49,239 nucleotides of DNA. It comes from Parcubacteria group bacterium GW2011_GWA2_40_23 (GTDB taxonomy: Bacteria > Patescibacteriota > Patescibacteriia > UBA11705 > JABHMO01). The DNA lies in NCBI GenBank assembly GCA_000996245.1, contig LBYP01000001.1, positions 81,197 to 130,435 on the forward strand, in the 5' to 3' direction. A program made the position numbers and the translations under genes. A model generated the notes under the pieces. It worked only from the letters and a program-made list of their open reading frames with translations, made no database searches and had not been told where the DNA came from. Below, one piece after another: positions 1 through 8,185 of the stretch. Position 1 is the stretch's first letter; each line of letters starts with the position of its first letter.

Positions 1-3000
1 AAACGTAAAGAAAGATCAGAAGAAGAACGCTTCCACTTGATTCTTCTAGCGGAAACTAACGAAGGTTACAAAAATTTAATTAAACTAACTTCCATCGCCC
101 ACTTGGAAGGTTTTTATTATAAGCCCAGAATTGATTGGGAAGTTTTAAAAAAACATAGCGCTGGTTTAATTTGTCTTTCCGCTTGTTTGCAGGGGGAGGT
201 GCCACGTTCAATCTTAAAAGGTTTTTCGGACGAACAATTAAAGGCAGTCGTAGAAAAATATCAAAATGTTTTTGGTGTGAATAATTTCTTTTTAGAAGTT
301 CAACACAATCCCAACATTCCAGAACAGAAAATTATCAATAATAAAATGTTTGAAATTGGTAAGAACTGGAATATCCCCATTGTTTGTACGAATGACTCGC
401 ACTATTTAAATTCTGATGACGCGGAGGCGCACGATATTCTTCTTTGCCTCCAAACAAAACGAACTAAGAGTGAAAAAAATCGCATGTGCATGCTGGGCGA
501 AGATTTTTCTTTCATGACTCAGCAACAAATGGCTGATAATTTTAGAGCCAATCTTGAGATTCTGGAGAATACTGTGAAGATTGCCGAGCGTTGCAATGTT
601 GAAATCAGTTTAGGAAAAATTCATTTGCCGGTTTTTGAATTACCAGAAGGACTATCGGATGACGAATATTTGCACAATATGTGTTTGGATAATGTGCCAG
701 TCCGTTTTGGGTTTGATGCGCGGCTGAGTAATTTTACATTAGAGCAAAAAAGAGTTGTAGATCGTTTGGATTATGAACTTAGTATTATCAAAAAAACTGG
801 TTTTGCTTCATACTTTTTAATTGTTCAAGATTTTATTGTTTGGGCTAAAAACCATGGCGTGGTTGTCGGCCCGGGTCGTGGTTCTGCGGCCGGAAGCTTG
901 GTCGCTTATTTAACGCGCATTACAAATTTAGATCCATTGAAATATGATTTGCTCTTTGAACGTTTTTTAAATCCAGAACGTATTTCCATGCCTGATGTGG
1001 ATACTGATTTTGCTGATGAACATCGCGAAGAAGTGATTCGTTATGTAGAAAGTAAATATGGCAAAGATCATGTGGCTCAAATTATTACTTTTGGAACAAT
1101 GGCCGCGCGCGCTGCGGTGCGCGATGTCGGTCGAGTCCTCGAATTACCATATTCTTTTTGCGATAAAGTTTCAAAGTTAATTCCCATGGACATGGATTTG
1201 TCAGAAGCTATTGAAAAAGTTGAAGAAGTAAAAGAACTTTATGAAAATAATGAAGATGCCAAACGACTTTTAGATTTTGCGCTTAAACTCGAAGGTGTTT
1301 CGCGTCATGCTTCAACACATGCTTGCGGAGTTGTCATTACCCGCGATCCAGTGGACGAATATTGCCCGCGCCAATTTGCTCGTGATCAAGAAGAAACTAT
1401 TGTCACTCAATACTCTTTGCACCCAGTCGAAGATATTGGCATATTGAAAATGGACTTTTTGGGTTTAAAAAACTTAACGATTATTGAACGCGCCTGCGAA
1501 ATTGTTGAAAAAATGTTGGGTCAAAAAATTGATATAGATAATATCCCGCTTGATGATAAAAAAGCGTATAGACTTTTTCAGGAAGGGAAAACGACTGGCG
1601 TTTTCCAATTTGAATCTAGCGGCATGAAACGCTACTTGAAACAACTACGTCCAACAAATATTGAAGATTTAATTGCCATGGTGGCTTTGTATCGTCCTGG
1701 TCCTATGGATCTAATCCCATCATACATTAGCCGTAAGCATGGATTGGAACGAGTGGAATATATTCATCCTTTGCTCGAGAATTCGCTTAAAAAGACATAT
1801 GGCATTGCTATTTACCAGGAACAAATCATGCAGATTACGCGAGATTTGGCTGGATTTACTTTGGGTGAAGCCGATGTGTTGCGTAAAGCTGTGGGAAAAA
1901 AGATTGTGGAACTTTTGGCTGAACAAAAAGAAAAATTTGTGGCTGGTTGTGTAAAAAATAATATTCCCAAAGAAGTTGGTCAACAAGTTTTTGCTTTTAT
2001 TGAACCATTTGCTGGTTATGGTTTTAACAGAAGTCACGCGGCTTGCTATGCGTACATTGCCTATCAAACAGCATATTTAAAAGCCAATTTCCCAGCGCAG
2101 TTTATGGCGGCCTTAATGACATCAGACCAACATAATATGGATCGTATCGCCATTGAAATTGATGAATCCAAGCACATGGGGATAGAAATATTGCCACCAA
2201 GCATCAATGAAAGTTTTTCAACTTTTACAGCCGTGGCTGATTCTCTGAATACTGAAAAGCCACGTATTCGTTTTGGGCTCAATGCTATTCGTAATGTTGG
2301 CGAGAATGTTGTTAAAGCTATTGTGCACGAACGTAAGCAGGGCGGAGAATTTAAAACACTAGAAGATTTTTTGTCGCGCGTTTCGAGCAAAGATATCAGT
2401 AAAAAATCTTTAGAAGGTCTGATCAAGTGCGGAGCGATGGATTTATTTGGTGAACGCAACCAATTGCTCGAGAATATGGATAAGCTGTTACTTTTTTTAC
2501 ACGAAGCTGAATCGTCACGCGACATCAAACAAGCCAACATTTTTAATTTCAATGGTGGTGAAAGTACTTATAATGCTAAGTTGATTTTGCGTGAAGTTAC
2601 TCCGGCTACTAAAGTTCAGGTTTCGGCCATGGAAAAAGAATTTTTAGGTCTCTATGTTTCGGCACATCCTTTCCGTGAATACGAAGGTAAACTTACAGGC
2701 TTGATTACGCCGCTTTTGGAGATGAAGGCCATGGTCGGCTCTGGCGCGCAAGTGCGGGTGGCAGGTGCTGTTTCCACAATCAAAAAGATTATGACCAAAA
2801 AGGGTGACCCGATGTTGTTTGTCGGATTGGAGGATGGTTTGGCAGCTGTTGAAGTTTTAGTTTTTCCACGTTTATACAAGGAGGTTCATGAAAAGTTGGT
2901 CGATGGTGGCGTAATTATTGTCGACGGTAGTTTATCTGATAAAGATGAAGAACCAAAAATTTTGGCCAATAAAATTATTTTTGTGGATGAGGATTTGATT

Positions 3001-3276
3001 GATGTGGTGGCTCAGAAATTAAGAGGGAACAATACCAAGGTTTTAAAAGTTCATAAACAGGTTATGATTGATTATCCTGTTGGGGCTAGCAAGGAATTAG
3101 CTAATAATATTAAGATGGTTTTTATGAAGTATCAAGGCAAGTATCAGGTTTTGTTGAAATTGCAAGAAAAGTTAATTAAAACAGATTTTTTAATTAGTTG
3201 TGAAGAAGATGCCACCAAAGAAATCGAGGAATTACTTGGTCATGGGTGTATGCACCCTTGTAAAGAGTTGATCTAG
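1..3276 (+). CDS. dnaE: DNA polymerase III alpha subunit, 5' end cut off by window
   Basis: This is the catalytic subunit of the replicative DNA polymerase. The frame is open from base 1, so the TTG at 37 is not a start; about 100 residues of the N-terminal PHP domain lie outside the window. What remains, in order, is the rest of the PHP domain (TNDSHYL box near nt 390), the polymerase core with GPGRGSAAGS (about 870-900) and the catalytic PDVDTDF acidic box (991-1011), a further core motif KMDFLGLKNL (about 1447), helix-hairpin-helix sequence, and an OB-fold near the C-terminus (about 2740-2980). About 1,091 codons are visible, in line with a DnaE1-type enzyme of about 1,150-1,200 residues. 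It ends in TAG. Identification is firm; only the true start is unknown. Confidence 0.97.
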   Translation, partial: KRKERSEEERFHLILLAETNEGYKNLIKLTSIAHLEGFYYKPRIDWEVLKKHSAGLICLSACLQGEVPRSILKGFSDEQLKAVVEKYQNVFGVNNFFLEVQHNPNIPEQKIINNKMFEIGKNWNIPIVCTNDSHYLNSDDAEAHDILLCLQTKRTKSEKNRMCMLGEDFSFMTQQQMADNFRANLEILENTVKIAERCNVEISLGKIHLPVFELPEGLSDDEYLHNMCLDNVPVRFGFDARLSNFTLEQKRVVDRLDYELSIIKKTGFASYFLIVQDFIVWAKNHGVVVGPGRGSAAGSLVAYLTRITNLDPLKYDLLFERFLNPERISMPDVDTDFADEHREEVIRYVESKYGKDHVAQIITFGTMAARAAVRDVGRVLELPYSFCDKVSKLIPMDMDLSEAIEKVEEVKELYENNEDAKRLLDFALKLEGVSRHASTHACGVVITRDPVDEYCPRQFARDQEETIVTQYSLHPVEDIGILKMDFLGLKNLTIIERACEIVEKMLGQKIDIDNIPLDDKKAYRLFQEGKTTGVFQFESSGMKRYLKQLRPTNIEDLIAMVALYRPGPMDLIPSYISRKHGLERVEYIHPLLENSLKKTYGIAIYQEQIMQITRDLAGFTLGEADVLRKAVGKKIVELLAEQKEKFVAGCVKNNIPKEVGQQVFAFIEPFAGYGFNRSHAACYAYIAYQTAYLKANFPAQFMAALMTSDQHNMDRIAIEIDESKHMGIEILPPSINESFSTFTAVADSLNTEKPRIRFGLNAIRNVGENVVKAIVHERKQGGEFKTLEDFLSRVSSKDISKKSLEGLIKCGAMDLFGERNQLLENMDKLLLFLHEAESSRDIKQANIFNFNGGESTYNAKLILREVTPATKVQVSAMEKEFLGLYVSAHPFREYEGKLTGLITPLLEMKAMVGSGAQVRVAGAVSTIKKIMTKKGDPMLFVGLEDGLAAVEVLVFPRLYKEVHEKLVDGGVIIVDGSLSDKDEEPKILANKIIFVDEDLIDVVAQKLRGNNTKVLKVHKQVMIDYPVGASKELANNIKMVFMKYQGKYQVLLKLQEKLIKTDFLISCEEDATKEIEELLGHGCMHPCKELI

Positions 3277-3305
3277 TTGGCTATTTAGCTGGAAATTGGT
3301 ATAAT
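3277..3305 (+). promoter_or_regulatory. Sigma70-type promoter for the 3392 gene
   Basis: TTGGCT at 3277-3282 and TATAAT at 3300-3305 are separated by 17 bases, directly after the dnaE stop. The predicted start (about 3312) lies at the edge of the G-rich/C-rich repeat that precedes the next gene, so that repeat would form a hairpin in the leader. Confidence 0.5.
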
Positions 3306-3308
3306 ATC

Positions 3309-3384
3309 AGGGATAAGGGACAAGGTTTAAGGGAAAAGGGAAAAATATTATCCCATAACCCTTACCCCATACCCCATAACCCAG
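3309..3384. repeat. Solo G-rich/C-rich inverted repeat (family R1)
   Basis: The left arm carries GGGATAAGGG and the right arm CCCATAACCCTTACCCC, so the element can fold into a long imperfect hairpin. Related arms flank the S23 gene (5774-5806 and 6184-6221), and another solo copy follows thrS (8046-8116). No gene lies inside this copy. Confidence 0.75.
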
Positions 3385-3391
3385 CTTAATT

Positions 3392-4534
3392 ATGTATATA
3401 AAAAAACACACCCAAGTCGCTGAAAGTTATAAAAAATTAGTTTTAGGTTTTGTTATTATCGCGGTGGTTCTTGTTGGCATTATTCTCTATTTCTCTGCGA
3501 GCAAGGCAGTGATAAAAATTACTCCCAAAGTTACGGCTATTCAAACAGATTTTGTGGCTGATGTGGTTACTGATGGTGGCGCCATTGATCAGGCTTTACA
3601 GGGCGTACTTTTTGAAAAAGAAGTTGAAGGTGCTTTAGAAGGCGATGCCACAGGGACTCAGGTTTTAGCCGGGGGGACTATCGGTAAAGTGATTTTAATC
3701 AACAAAAGAACTGAACCCCAAACTTTAGTAAAAACTACACGTTTGCTTACTGCCGATGGAATTTTATTGAGACTTTCGGACAAAGTTGTTGTTCCAGCTA
3801 ATGGAGAAATTGAAGTAAATGTTTACGCAGACGATCCCAATGCTTTCCAAGAATTAGCTCCAACCAAATTTACTATTCCAGGTTTATGGGAAGGTTTACA
3901 GAGTTCTATCTATGGCGAAAGTAAAGCAGCCATTAAGAGCATCGGTGAATCAGTCAAGGTTGTTAAAGCCGTGGACATTGCGCGCACTAAAGATAAATTA
4001 ACAGAAGAACTTTATAATAAAGCCATTGATGACTTTAAGGCCCAGTTGCCAGGACAGAATAACACTGTCATGGTGGTCACAAAAAAAGTTGCCGATGAAA
4101 AAGTATCTGTGGAAGCAGAAACAGTTGTGGATAAATTTATTGTTAATTTAAAATTAAATGTGGTACTTGTCGCCTTGAATCAAGATGCCATTATGAAAAT
4201 GGCCGGCGAACGTCTAAAATCAGTTGTGCCAGCAAATCAGGAGTTATTAAATTTAAATGCTAATAATTTTTCGTATAAAGTTCAGAATTTTGATGAGGTT
4301 AAGAAAACAGTTAATGTGAAGGTTCATGTGGAAGGGGATTCTGTTATTGCTTCAAATCATGAAATTTTCAATAAAGAAAAATTGTCCGGTTTAAGTCCTA
4401 AAGGTTTAGAACTTTATCTCTCGAATTTTGACGAGATCGAAAAAGTTGAAGTGGAACTCTCACCATTCTGGGTTAAGAATATTCCAAAGTTACAAGATCA
4501 TATTATAATTACAATTCTTAATACTGCGAAGTAG
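3392..4534 (+). CDS. Single-pass membrane protein, baseplate-J-like family of CPR
   Basis: A 380-residue protein of unknown function. Residues about 15-35 form one strong transmembrane helix (LVLGFVIIAVVLVGIILYF), and the rest is predicted to be extracytoplasmic. The segment following GGTIGKVILINKRTEPQTL, with TTRLLTADGILLRLSDKV, resembles the beta-rich repeat in CPR proteins often labelled baseplate J-like; that label comes from memory of the family and has not been tested here. It has its own promoter (3277-3305) and terminator (4556-4581), so it is probably monocistronic. There is no clear Shine-Dalgarno before the ATG. The role is unknown; an envelope or surface-appendage function is a guess. 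Confidence 0.7.
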   Translation: MYIKKHTQVAESYKKLVLGFVIIAVVLVGIILYFSASKAVIKITPKVTAIQTDFVADVVTDGGAIDQALQGVLFEKEVEGALEGDATGTQVLAGGTIGKVILINKRTEPQTLVKTTRLLTADGILLRLSDKVVVPANGEIEVNVYADDPNAFQELAPTKFTIPGLWEGLQSSIYGESKAAIKSIGESVKVVKAVDIARTKDKLTEELYNKAIDDFKAQLPGQNNTVMVVTKKVADEKVSVEAETVVDKFIVNLKLNVVLVALNQDAIMKMAGERLKSVVPANQELLNLNANNFSYKVQNFDEVKKTVNVKVHVEGDSVIASNHEIFNKEKLSGLSPKGLELYLSNFDEIEKVEVELSPFWVKNIPKLQDHIIITILNTAK

Positions 4535-4555
4535 GTAAATTTTACTAAGATATAG

Positions 4556-4581
4556 AAAAAGAGAGTGAAAGCTCTCTTTTT
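4556..4581 (+). terminator. Intrinsic terminator after the 3392 gene
   Basis: A perfect 10-bp stem, AAAAAGAGAG / CTCTCTTTTT, with a 6-base loop and a T-rich tail. It separates the membrane-protein gene from the T-box operon that starts just downstream. Confidence 0.85.
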
Positions 4582-4590
4582 GGTTTTAGA

Positions 4591-4618
4591 TTGACTAATT
4601 TTGTCATAAAGCTATAAT
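4591..4618 (+). promoter_or_regulatory. Strong sigma70 promoter of the T-box/thrS operon
   Basis: TTGACT (4591-4596) and a perfect TATAAT (4613-4618) with a 16-base spacer. The predicted start is near 4625, right at the beginning of the T-box leader. Confidence 0.85.
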
Positions 4619-4624
4619 GAATAT

Positions 4625-4838
4625 AATCAGTAATGATTGAGCTATCTACCAAATAGCTACTCTTGACGAGTCCACTTTGGCTAAATTACTAGAGAACAAT
4701 AGAACCAATTAAGTGTTCATCCTTTGCTATCTCCTTTGCAAATGCTTCGGAGATCAAGAAAGCTATGGATGGGAACTTGGGTGGAACCACCCTGCTACGG
4801 TGGGATCCCAGGACTAAATTGTTTAGTCTTTTTTTATT
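4625..4838 (+). promoter_or_regulatory. T-box riboswitch (threonine), leader of the thrS operon
   Basis: The hallmark T-box sequence GGGTGGAACCACC is at 4779-4791. It can form the antiterminator (CTTGGG with CCCAGG; ACC with GGT), leaving UGGA (4782-4785) in the bulge. The competing terminator is GACTAAA/TTTAGTC plus seven T (4812-4835). Upstream are AGTA (4629-4632) and GAACCA (4702-4707), which resemble the two strands of the specifier loop, and a long hairpin CATCC...GGATG (4718-4771) enclosing ATCTCC/GGAGAT. ACC occurs at 4704-4706 and also at 4648-4650; either would be a Thr codon. The tRNA-Thr gene at 48759 has anticodon GGU and ends in UCCA, matching ACC and UGGA. The exact specifier register (ACC or CCA at 4704-4707) is not settled by eye. 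Low charged tRNA-Thr should switch the operon on. Confidence 0.88.
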
Positions 4839-4841
4839 AGT

Positions 4842-5345
4842 ATGCACAAAATTATCAAATTTGATCCACGTAAAGACATCGTCATAGGTTCTGCTTTTGG
4901 AACAATGATAGTTGGTGGCTGTCTGTTTTGGTTTTTATTTCATTTACAGATAATCGCCAGTACAAGTCTAATTGGTTTTTGGGTCTTACTTTTAGTTTTT
5001 TGTCCGGTTGTTCTTGTTTTAATCTATGTTTCCAAAAGATTTGCTCAAGGTGAAATGCGGGTTGATGAGAATTTATTACACATAAACTGGGGTGAAAAAG
5101 TTAATTGTGTGTTTGATTTAGATCAGGTTAATATTGAGAAATGGCGGGCGACTTGGTCTTTCCCAGATGGGAATAGAAAGGTTTTAGTTTATAAATTGTC
5201 TGACAGCAAAAATACTTTTACTTTTTTTGTAGAAATTAGTTGGACTAAGTATAAAAGTTTACCAGAAAGAGCCATTGAGGGCGTGTATATTCAGGTTAGA
5301 GATAAGACCATATTTCAAATTCATCCTAAGTTTCAAATAACATGA
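4842..5345 (+). CDS. Two-helix membrane protein, first gene of T-box operon
   Basis: A 167-residue protein I do not recognise. Two hydrophobic segments (about residues 14-36 and 43-63) form a hairpin in the membrane. A soluble, beta-rich C-terminal part of about 100 residues with many aromatics follows, somewhat like a bacterial PH-type membrane protein. It is the first gene after the T-box terminator, and its stop overlaps the dtd start as ATGA, so it is translationally coupled to dtd and controlled by threonyl-tRNA charging. Nothing in it suggests a tRNA function; it may only be a passenger in the operon. Confidence 0.75.
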   Translation: MHKIIKFDPRKDIVIGSAFGTMIVGGCLFWFLFHLQIIASTSLIGFWVLLLVFCPVVLVLIYVSKRFAQGEMRVDENLLHINWGEKVNCVFDLDQVNIEKWRATWSFPDGNRKVLVYKLSDSKNTFTFFVEISWTKYKSLPERAIEGVYIQVRDKTIFQIHPKFQIT

Positions 5346-5806
5346 AAATTTTAATACAGCGTGTAAAATCAGCTAGCGTTTCAGTCAATAATGAAATCGT
5401 CGGAGAAATTGGACGTGGGTTATTGTTGTTTTTGGGAATAGCCAAAGAAGATACTGGAGGCGAAATTGAATATCTCGTTAAAAAGATTGTGGAACTTCGT
5501 CTTTTTGAAAATGAAGAAAATAAGTTTGACTTGTCAGTGAAAGATGTCGGCGGGGAATTGCTTCTTATTTCTCAGTTTACTTTATGCGGTTCTTGCGACA
5601 AGGGCCGTCGGCCAGATTTTTTTGATGCAGCCGAACCCTTTAGAGCGAAAAAGATTTATGATGATTTTGTGAATCGATTAGGTCAAGAGGGAATTAAAGT
5701 CGCCACAGGGAAATTTGGTGAGTATATGCAGGTTAAATTAGAAAATGATGGTCCAGTCACGTTCTTGTTGGAAAAAGGGGTAAGGGATAAAGGGAAAGGG
5801 GTATGA
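5342..5806 (+). CDS. dtd: D-aminoacyl-tRNA deacylase
   Basis: Cuts D-amino acids (and mischarged glycine) from tRNA in the cytoplasm. The two active-site signatures are present: SQFTLCG (residues 77-83) and NDGPVT (135-140). The start overlaps the previous stop (ATGA), and its own stop overlaps the S23 start in the same way. At 154 residues it is slightly long: the last ten or so residues (KGVRDKGKGV) are encoded by the G-rich repeat at 5774-5806 rather than by typical DTD sequence, so the repeat seems to have moved the stop codon. Its place with thrS in a threonine T-box operon fits a shared translation quality-control role. Confidence 0.95.
   Translation: MKILIQRVKSASVSVNNEIVGEIGRGLLLFLGIAKEDTGGEIEYLVKKIVELRLFENEENKFDLSVKDVGGELLLISQFTLCGSCDKGRRPDFFDAAEPFRAKKIYDDFVNRLGQEGIKVATGKFGEYMQVKLENDGPVTFLLEKGVRDKGKGV
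5774..5806. repeat. R1 repeat, left arm beside the S23 gene
   Basis: A G-rich arm (GGGGTAAGGGATAAAGGG and onward) that forms the 3' end of dtd and runs up to the ATG of the S23 gene. It is inverted relative to the C-rich arm at 6184-6221. Confidence 0.75.
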
Positions 5807-6183
5807 CAGAAGAATATAAAATAAAAACATTTAAAGATTTGGAAGCATGGAAAGAAGGTCATCAGTTAGTTTTAATGATTTACATTGTTACTAAAATGTT
5901 TCCAAAAGAAGAATCTTTTTGTCTGACGTCACAATTAAGAAGAGCTATAGTCTCTTATACTTCTAATGTTGCTGAAGGATTTAGCCGAAGATCAAGCAAA
6001 GATAAAGCTCATTTTTATACTATGGCACTTGGATCTTTAACAGAAGTTCAGAGTCAATTGGAGATAGCAAAAGATGTTGAATACATAGATGTAATGACTT
6101 TTACGAAATTAAATAATCAAGCAATTATAATTCATAAAATAACCAATGGGTTAATAAAAAGTGTTAAGATGCGTAGGAATTAG
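5803..6183 (+). CDS. S23/IVS-type four-helix bundle protein
   Basis: A 126-residue, mostly helical protein matching the family of small proteins first found encoded in 23S rRNA intervening sequences. Typical family features are the start FKDLEAWKEGHQLVLMIY, the block SQLRRAIVSYTSNVAEGF followed by SRRSSKD, and a final helical stretch. Its biochemical role is not established. It sits between dtd and thrS, overlapping the dtd stop by ATGA, and is bracketed by inverted G-rich/C-rich arms (5774-5806 and 6184-6221). The same arms also occur without a gene at 3309-3384 and 8046-8116. The arrangement suggests that gene plus arms arrived as a unit. Confidence 0.9.
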   Translation: MTEEYKIKTFKDLEAWKEGHQLVLMIYIVTKMFPKEESFCLTSQLRRAIVSYTSNVAEGFSRRSSKDKAHFYTMALGSLTEVQSQLEIAKDVEYIDVMTFTKLNNQAIIIHKITNGLIKSVKMRRN

Positions 6184-6221
6184 CTTTTCCATTACCCCTT
6201 ACCCCATAATACTTAACCCAA
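6184..6221. repeat. R1 repeat, right arm beside the S23 gene
   Basis: A C-rich arm directly after the S23 stop. Its bases 6196-6215 are the exact reverse complement of TAAGTATTATGGGGTAAGGG at 8046-8065, so thrS is also bracketed by inverted copies. Confidence 0.85.
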
Positions 6222-6227
6222 ATACGT

Positions 6228-8048
6228 ATGAACAAACAAGACTTAGAAAAAATGCGTCACTCTTGCGAACACGTACTAACTATGGCCATGATGCGTTTGT
6301 GGCCAGGGAGAATTAAAGCAGCCATGGGACCAGCTACTGCCGAAGGATTTTATTTCGATTTTGACTCAGACATTAGAATCTCGAGCGACAATTTTAAAAA
6401 GATCGAGGCCGAAATGGCCAAAATTATTGCCGAAGATTTGCCAATCATCAGAGATGAAATGACTATCGAAGAGGCACGTAAGTTTTTCAGCGGCAATACT
6501 TACAAAGACAATGAATATAAGCATGAATGGCTCGATTTGATTGAGGGTCGTGGCGAAAAGATTTCTGTTTATTGGATGGGCGAAAAAGGTAAAGATATGC
6601 CCGAGACTTTTGTGGATATTTGTTCTGGTCCTCATGTCGAATCGACTGGTAAAATAGGCGCCTTCAAATTACAAAAAGTTGCTGGTGCTTATTGGCATGG
6701 AGACGAAAAGAATAAAATGTTGCAACGTGTTTATGGTTTAGCATTTGAAACTCAAGCGGAAATTGATAATTATCTCACTCTTTTAGCTGAGGCCGAGAAA
6801 AGAGATCATAGAATTATTGGGAAAGATTTATTTTTGATCGAGCCAAAAGTTGGTTTGGGCTTAGTCATGTGGAAACCAAAGGGCGCTTTACTCTGGAGAG
6901 TTTTGGAAGACTTTTGGTATAAAGCTCATTTAGAAAATGGCTATGACTTGGTGCGAAGTCCGCATATTGGTTCCCGTACACTTTGGGAAACATCAGGTCA
7001 TTGCAATTTTTATAATGATAGCATGTATCCGGTTTTGGAAGTGAGTAAAACCTTGAAAGAAATGCAAGACGGCGTGACTGTTGATTGTCCCCAAGAAGAA
7101 TATTTATTGAAACCAATGAATTGTCCTTTCCACGTGGAAATTTATAAATCAGAAAAATGGTCTTACAAACAATTGCCATTGCGTTGGGCCGAATGTGGCA
7201 CTGTTTATCGTTACGAAAAATCTGGAGAATTATCTGGTTTGACACGTGTTCGCGGTTTTACCCAAGATGATGCGCATATTATTTGTACTAAGGAACAAAT
7301 GGAAAGCGAATTAGCACGCGTGGCAGAATTCGCTAAGATGATGTTTGATTCATTTGGTTTTAAACAATACAAGATTTATCTCTCACTGGGCGACCCAAAA
7401 AATCCAGGCAAATATGTTGGTGATCGTGTCAAATGGGACATGGCTGAAAAGACTTTGGAAAAAGTCGCGCAGAAACTTGGCATTGAATATGAAAAAGAAG
7501 AAGGCGAGGCTGCTTTCTACGGTCCGAAGTTGGATTATAAAGTTAAAGATGCGCTGGGTCGTGAATGGCAATGCACTACAATTCAATTTGACTTCAATTT
7601 ACCAGAACGTTTTGATATGACCTTTACCAATGCCAACGGTGAAGAAGAACAACCCTTTATGATTCACCGTGCCTTGTTTGGCTCATTTGAAAGATTTATG
7701 GGGTTACTTATAGAACATTATGCTGGAGCCTTTCCATTATGGTTATCACCAGAACAGATTCGCATTTTGCCAGTATCAGAAAAGTTTGAAGATTATGCTA
7801 ATGAAATTTTGGCAGAGTGTCGTAAAAACGGTCTACGCGCTAAAGTGATTAGCGACGGAGATTCATTGCCAAAACGTATTCGTAATTCAGAAAAAGAAAA
7901 AGTTCCATACGTTTTAGTTGTTGGAGAAAAAGAAGTCACCGATAAAACAGTTGCCGTGCGTAAACATAAAGCAGGGGATTTGGGTGCTAAACCAATGAGT
8001 GACTTCATCGCACAAGTTGTTGAAGAAGTGAGTGAAAAAAGGGTGTAA
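6228..8048 (+). CDS. thrS: Threonyl-tRNA synthetase lacking the TGS domain
   Basis: Charges tRNA-Thr with threonine. Order of domains: second N-terminal/editing-type domain with HSCEH (residues 11-15) and C132, class II catalytic core with the zinc ligands C299 (MNCPFH), H350 (TQDDAHII) and H480 (FMIHRALFG), and a C-terminal anticodon-binding domain from about residue 505. The 51-residue spacing of C299 and H350 equals that of the E. coli ligands. At 606 residues it lacks the roughly 60-residue N-terminal TGS domain of the standard enzyme; the upstream DNA is repeat, so no TGS was missed. It is the last gene of the T-box operon. The stop codon TAA is the first three bases of an R1 repeat, and the C-terminal EKRV may be repeat-derived. 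Confidence 0.97.
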   Translation: MNKQDLEKMRHSCEHVLTMAMMRLWPGRIKAAMGPATAEGFYFDFDSDIRISSDNFKKIEAEMAKIIAEDLPIIRDEMTIEEARKFFSGNTYKDNEYKHEWLDLIEGRGEKISVYWMGEKGKDMPETFVDICSGPHVESTGKIGAFKLQKVAGAYWHGDEKNKMLQRVYGLAFETQAEIDNYLTLLAEAEKRDHRIIGKDLFLIEPKVGLGLVMWKPKGALLWRVLEDFWYKAHLENGYDLVRSPHIGSRTLWETSGHCNFYNDSMYPVLEVSKTLKEMQDGVTVDCPQEEYLLKPMNCPFHVEIYKSEKWSYKQLPLRWAECGTVYRYEKSGELSGLTRVRGFTQDDAHIICTKEQMESELARVAEFAKMMFDSFGFKQYKIYLSLGDPKNPGKYVGDRVKWDMAEKTLEKVAQKLGIEYEKEEGEAAFYGPKLDYKVKDALGREWQCTTIQFDFNLPERFDMTFTNANGEEEQPFMIHRALFGSFERFMGLLIEHYAGAFPLWLSPEQIRILPVSEKFEDYANEILAECRKNGLRAKVISDGDSLPKRIRNSEKEKVPYVLVVGEKEVTDKTVAVRKHKAGDLGAKPMSDFIAQVVEEVSEKRV

Positions 8049-8116
8049 GTATTATGGGGTAAGGGTTAGGGGGTTCTATGTGTCCCATAACCCTTATCCT
8101 TTTTCCCTTTTTCCAA
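8046..8116. repeat. Solo R1 inverted repeat after thrS
   Basis: Left arm TAAGTATTATGGGGTAAGGG (8046-8065) and right arm CCCATAACCCTTATCC fold back on each other. The element starts at the thrS stop codon and runs into the ATTCGTAAT repeat at 8116-8135. Confidence 0.8.
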
Positions 8117-8135
8117 TTAAGTAATTCGTAATTAT
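8116..8135. repeat. ATTCGTAA repeat (family R3) abutting GC-rich cassette
   Basis: AATTAAGTAATTCGTAATTA lies immediately outside the terminator of the GC-rich minus-strand gene. The same core occurs at 14350, 23511-23618, 30835, 36695, 37126-37262 and 48606. Confidence 0.7.
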
Positions 8136-8144
8136 AAAAAAATG

Positions 8145-8178
8145 AGACCCCACAACCTATGCAGGTGTGGGGTCTTTT
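8145..8178. terminator. Bidirectional terminator between thrS and GC-rich gene
   Basis: A 9-bp perfect stem, AGACCCCAC (8145-8153) / GTGGGGTCT (8167-8175), with T-runs on both outer sides as read from each strand. It can end the thrS operon and the minus-strand gene at 8186. Confidence 0.85.
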
Positions 8179-8185
8179 CGAATCA

